Source: Emydura subglobosa (taxonomy: Eukaryota > Chordata > Testudines > Chelidae). Taken from it: a stretch of DNA of 64,000 nt. The stretch is from the NCBI GenBank assembly GCA_007922225.1, contig ML679946.1:91681313-91745312 (forward strand), given 5' to 3'. Position 1 is the first letter of the stretch. Each line of letters opens with the position of its first letter. The translations under genes and the position numbers were made by a program. Below are positions 60,487-64,000 of this stretch, one piece after another. Under the pieces are notes generated by a model. The model searched no databases and was not told where the DNA came from. It saw only the letters and a list, made by a program, of their open reading frames with translations.

Positions 60487-61595
60487 AGCCTGAGCGCACA
60501 GAGATTTTAGTGGTGGCTCAATTCTTCAGAGGCCTGCCAGAGACTGGAGCTATGCCTGTGAAAAACCTGTGCTTCCTTGTTAGTTCCAGCCTCCGGCATG
60601 GTTCCATGGCTTGGCCACTTGTGGCTTATTCTGGACCATCCTCATGAGGTTCTTTCATCAGAAGGGGCAATACACCTGGATAATCCCTGAAAGGGTTGGA
60701 GGTAGGGAAATGATGTCACAGTAAGCAGGCATCCCCATCAGGATATTGCCCTTTCTTGATTCCGGACAGTCCTCTCTGGAGCTGCACAGTTCCAACCATT
60801 AGGTTTTTCTATTAGAATCTAGAGGGATTCTAGTAGTCCTATCGGCTGGGTGGAATAGAGTGGGGATCAGAGTGCAGAGTGGGGATCAGGGTGCAAACAA
60901 ATATATGCAGTATTTTCCCAAGCTCTGCTCATTTGTTTCACCAACATGAGGTGCTGCGCACAGCAGACTGTGCAGCTCTGCATCAGATGATCATTTCTCA
61001 GGCAAACATCACCGCTGCAGTTCACATGCAGTTCAAGTTTGGAAGGTTTTCTTTGCAACCACAAGGATTAGAAGAGGCTTTTTATTTTTAAATTAAAACA
61101 TAGGTTCTGGAGTACATGATGGTAGCCTGCAGTGCTGTAACGAGAGCTCACTAAGCTGCTGCAAACTGGTCCAATTCAACAACTGGCTCTTCATTTCTAT
61201 ACATATGATGGCTTTTCCAACCCATTTTGCTCCCCTCCTATGCGGTTGGTGGAGTAAGTACATGGCCTTTGGTGCTTGCTACTTAGCGTGTTGCACTAAA
61301 TTTGAAAATGACTTATCAGTAAAGAGCCTAAGGGAAGTAGGCACCCAGCTCCTAGCTATAGTAGACTTGGTTCCCAACCATAGACCATGAGTGATGGTCA
61401 GACTGCAAATGCTGTGTTCAGTTTTGAGACAACTATCAGTTTATCAAATCTGATGCACATAAACTTGTAACCAGGAAGTCACATCCCTACCATTACCCTG
61501 ACCTCTTGGCTTTTATATAGTACAGCTTTCCCCCATCCTTTCTGTCTCTGGGTTTTTATTTTATAAGTTCTTTGGGATAGGCACTGGGTCTTCCT
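60487..61595. other. intergenic, nothing recognised
   Basis: No supported gene. A short direct duplication (GTGGGGATCAGAGTGCAGA, then GTGGGGATCAGGGTGCA) lies at 60,861-60,895. Confidence 0.45.
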
Positions 61596-61599
61596 AAAG

Positions 61600-61715
61600 G
61601 CCAGATGACAACACTCTTATTCACATTGAGTAATTCCATTAGAAGTCCCATTGTAATAAATGGAGGAAAATGCTACATGAGTGGAGGTATTGCAATCTGG
61701 TCCTATACGTTTTGA
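61600..61715. repeat. small foldback element
   Basis: GGCCAGATGACAACACTCTT, TTCACATTGAGTAATTCC and GAGTGGAGGTATTGCAATCT, then GGTCC, form an imperfect palindrome of the same family as 62,696. Confidence 0.5.
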
Positions 61716-62695
61716 AAGCAACTAACATTTTGTTGGAACTACTGTCTGCAGTATAAAGAAGAAGCACTTCCGAGGGCCCCCCATCTGCTGAAATAAACAG
61801 CAGAACTCACAGTGACTTCAGTGAGCTGAATCAGGCCCTGAATGATCTGGCTTTTAATTCTCTAGCATTATTGAAAGAGAGAGGCCCTTTTTTTAATCTA
61901 AAATCGTATTAGTGCTTCACCCAGGACCCAGTTTAATCTTTAAAACATGAACGCTCAGTATGCATCAATTGGTTGGATGCCGTGCACTGTGTTACACTTA
62001 TTTCTGGACAAGCAAATTACAATAATGTCAGAATACTAATGCGATGTAAACTAATGTAGGGATATTTATTCAATGGAATGCAATTACTAGCAATACTCTA
62101 TTTTCTGAAGAGTGAGACTGTAATCCAATTTAGCTTTTTTTAACCCCTGGTGATTTTGTTTCAGTTTGTGTTGTGATAGGCTGAAATCCCGGCATGATTG
62201 CTGGGGGCAGAAAAAGGGGAAGTATCACCACATGTAATCTGAGATCTTAATGACTTGACTAAAGCTACATCACCACGGGGCAGTTAGTCATGATTGTGCT
62301 GGTAATTGAATTAGAAAGAGAGTAGATCCTGTGCTCGTTTTATATTAACCTCATTTCACATTCTGATGAATGCAATATTCACCACCTTAATCATCAACAT
62401 CATCATCATATAGAGCCTTTCCTTAAACATATCAGTAGGACCATGGAGTGCAGACAACAGAGACGGGGTCTTCTGAGACATAGTCTCAAGAAGCGATGGA
62501 AAAGTACAACACCGGATGCATGACTCGGTCAAACAGGCTCAGCTGCAGCAGTGTGGTTGGCGGATGGGGTTGCAGACAAATCCTATGGGAAGAGGTCAGC
62601 TTCCCCCTTTGGAGACAGAAGGATCATGGGAGGAGAAGGAAGCAGCAATTTCTTCCAGAGATGCTGCTGCAGGCAATTAGGAGGCTAAACACCGA
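61716..62695. other. intergenic, nothing recognised
   Basis: A short ATC triplet stretch lies near 62,392-62,410. No gene supported. Confidence 0.45.
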
Positions 62696-62828
62696 GGGTC
62701 AGATTCTGGTACATTAATTCAGGTGGCAAAATGCCTTCCTCCACAAGGAGTTGTGATGAAATGAATGGAGCCACTCCTGGAGGGAGGCATTTTATTCCAC
62801 ACAGGTAAGGGTGTCAGAATCTGGCCCC
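62696..62828. repeat. small foldback element, longest copy
   Basis: GGGTCAGATTCTGGTAC at the left is inverted as GTGTCAGAATCTGGCCCC at the right. Inside, AAAATGCCTTCCTCCACAAG faces CTCCTGGAGGGAGGCATTTT. This gives a hairpin about 130 bp end to end. Confidence 0.75.
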
Positions 62829-64000
62829 TAATAAAATGATACACATATGAAAAATGTATTTGTAATTGCCTAGGAACACTGACCCAGTGACCTCTTGATG
62901 CCAATGGACAGAGGACATGGTGGAAGTGGCGGTGCATGAAGAGATCTCCTGGGTCTGATAGCTACTCGAAAGCTCATAAAGGGTGGCATGTAAGGTCTCC
63001 ACTGAAATCCTTTGGCACACTAGTCATCCTAATCATTGTGAAATGTATGTTTGGATAATTTGTAAGGAGTTACGTATATCTATACTGAAAATTATGTTCT
63101 GAAGGCCTGTGAGTTGGGGCTGGTCACTAAAAGGTGAGAAATAAGTTGCTTTCATGTAGGAGATACTTAGCTATCTGTCTGTCTATATGGAAGTTGAACA
63201 TTGTGTCCTTTGTAGAAGCTATCTATTTACAGACTGAGCAAAATGCTACTCAAGAGATTGTGAAGAATGCAGACAAGAGTCTCTACAGGAAAAAATCATG
63301 CAGCGGAGGCATCCTGTTTGTGAAAGAAGACAATGGCATGTTCAAACTACCTGGAAGAGAAACATCCTGCATTCTCCACCTAGGGGCCAAGCTGCCAGAG
63401 TGCTTGCCTTATGAATAGAGGGTCTAAGCCAGCCTGGTTGTAAAATGCTAGGAGAAAGACTTTGAGCGAGCTAAACTTCAATAGACAGGAAAATGTCTTG
63501 CTAGTTAAGTCTAGGCTCTAGTATGCACGTTATAATTTTATTTTACATGTAACCCTTGATTTCCAATATTTCTACTTGCTATTAATTTGATCTCTTTTTT
63601 GTTAAATAAACCTGTACTTACTGGAAACATCTCTAAGGGCTATGTGTTAAGCGGGTTGTGATCTAAAGGTGTAGCTAGCAAGGGTGTACTGTTCCTTTGA
63701 GAATATTGTTTTGGGGATTTCTGTGAGTGTCCAGTGGATCTGGGTTGAACACTTCCAGGGGATATGCCAAGGGCCCGAGGGTTGGAGTGTGCCTATCACT
63801 AACCTGTAGAGAGGCAGGGGGACCACGTTGGCCTAGAGGGGAGCTTGTGTTGCCAGCGGTTGGTGGAATTGGTGTGCTGACTTACAGTGGGCACAGATAT
63901 GTGTTTTCCTCACACTCACGGCAGCTGATTGTGAGGTGTCTCACCCTTGGGAGGTGTCACATACACAATGGAAGGGAAGGCCACAATTGTGGCTCTCCAG
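62829..64000 (+). mobile_element. probable LTR-type repeat running off the right edge
   Basis: TTGTGAAATGTATGTTTGG and GTAAGGAGTTACGTATATCT near 63,040-63,085, and TTAAATAAACCTGTACTTAC with an AATAAA signal at 63,604, are sequence styles I associate with abundant reptile LTR-type repeats. A GC-richer segment with GTGCCTATCACTAACCTG, then GAGGCAGGGGGACC, follows to the edge. The 94-codon frame 63,134-63,418 (LCLPYE-like end, no domain) is not supported as a gene. No ends are visible. Confidence 0.3.

Noticed and set aside
63134..63418. 94-codon plus frame near the right edge
   Set aside because: No recognisable domain, and it lies inside probable LTR-type repeat sequence. Recorded there only as unsupported.

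Overview
This is a 64 kb piece of a vertebrate nuclear genome, almost certainly a turtle. Evidence for a reptile is the dense set of CR1-type LINE remnants, MIR-like SINE tails, LTRs and many small palindromic DNA elements, with the repeat style typical of turtles; a crocodilian is less likely but not excluded. Nothing bacterial, viral or plasmid-like is present. Most open reading frames longer than 60 codons are chance frames or decayed transposon fragments.

One protein-coding gene can be supported: LRATD2 (FAM84B), on the minus strand. Its 293-codon coding sequence (43,167-44,048) lies in one exon, entered by a strong splice acceptor 5 nt before the ATG. A large CpG island (about 43.7-45.7 kb) holds the intron, candidate first exons and promoter. 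In human this gene is at 8q24.21 in the gene-poor interval between TRIB1 and MYC, and the lack of other genes here fits that desert. The relatively repeat-poor 37.5-43.2 kb stretch downstream of the stop holds the 3' UTR and perhaps regulatory sequence.

Layout: 0-6 kb is desert with one MITE and simple repeats. 6-9 kb has an LTR-like remnant, a 2.3 kb minus-strand CR1 and a MITE. 11-17 kb has a polypyrimidine-tract repeat, a hAT-like MITE, a nested MITE and a CR1 tail. 20-34 kb has a CR1 tail, two related LTRs, a hAT foldback, a LINE zinc-finger tail and a plus-strand CR1/L3-like LINE. 43-46 kb is LRATD2. 47-54 kb is crowded with foldback elements and tRNA-like modules. 56.5-57.6 kb is an unusual GC-rich element with terminal direct repeats, a perfect 5-bp target duplication, a TATA box and an ATG-less acidic frame; a related element lies at 59.6-60.5 kb. 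The right edge resembles an LTR-type repeat running out of the window.

The most unusual items are the GC-rich short-terminal-repeat elements, the inverted tRNA-like modules, the families of 70-130 bp foldbacks, and the active-site substitution in LRATD2. Repeat class names are by recognition from memory of families, without a library search; boundaries are approximate unless a target duplication is stated.
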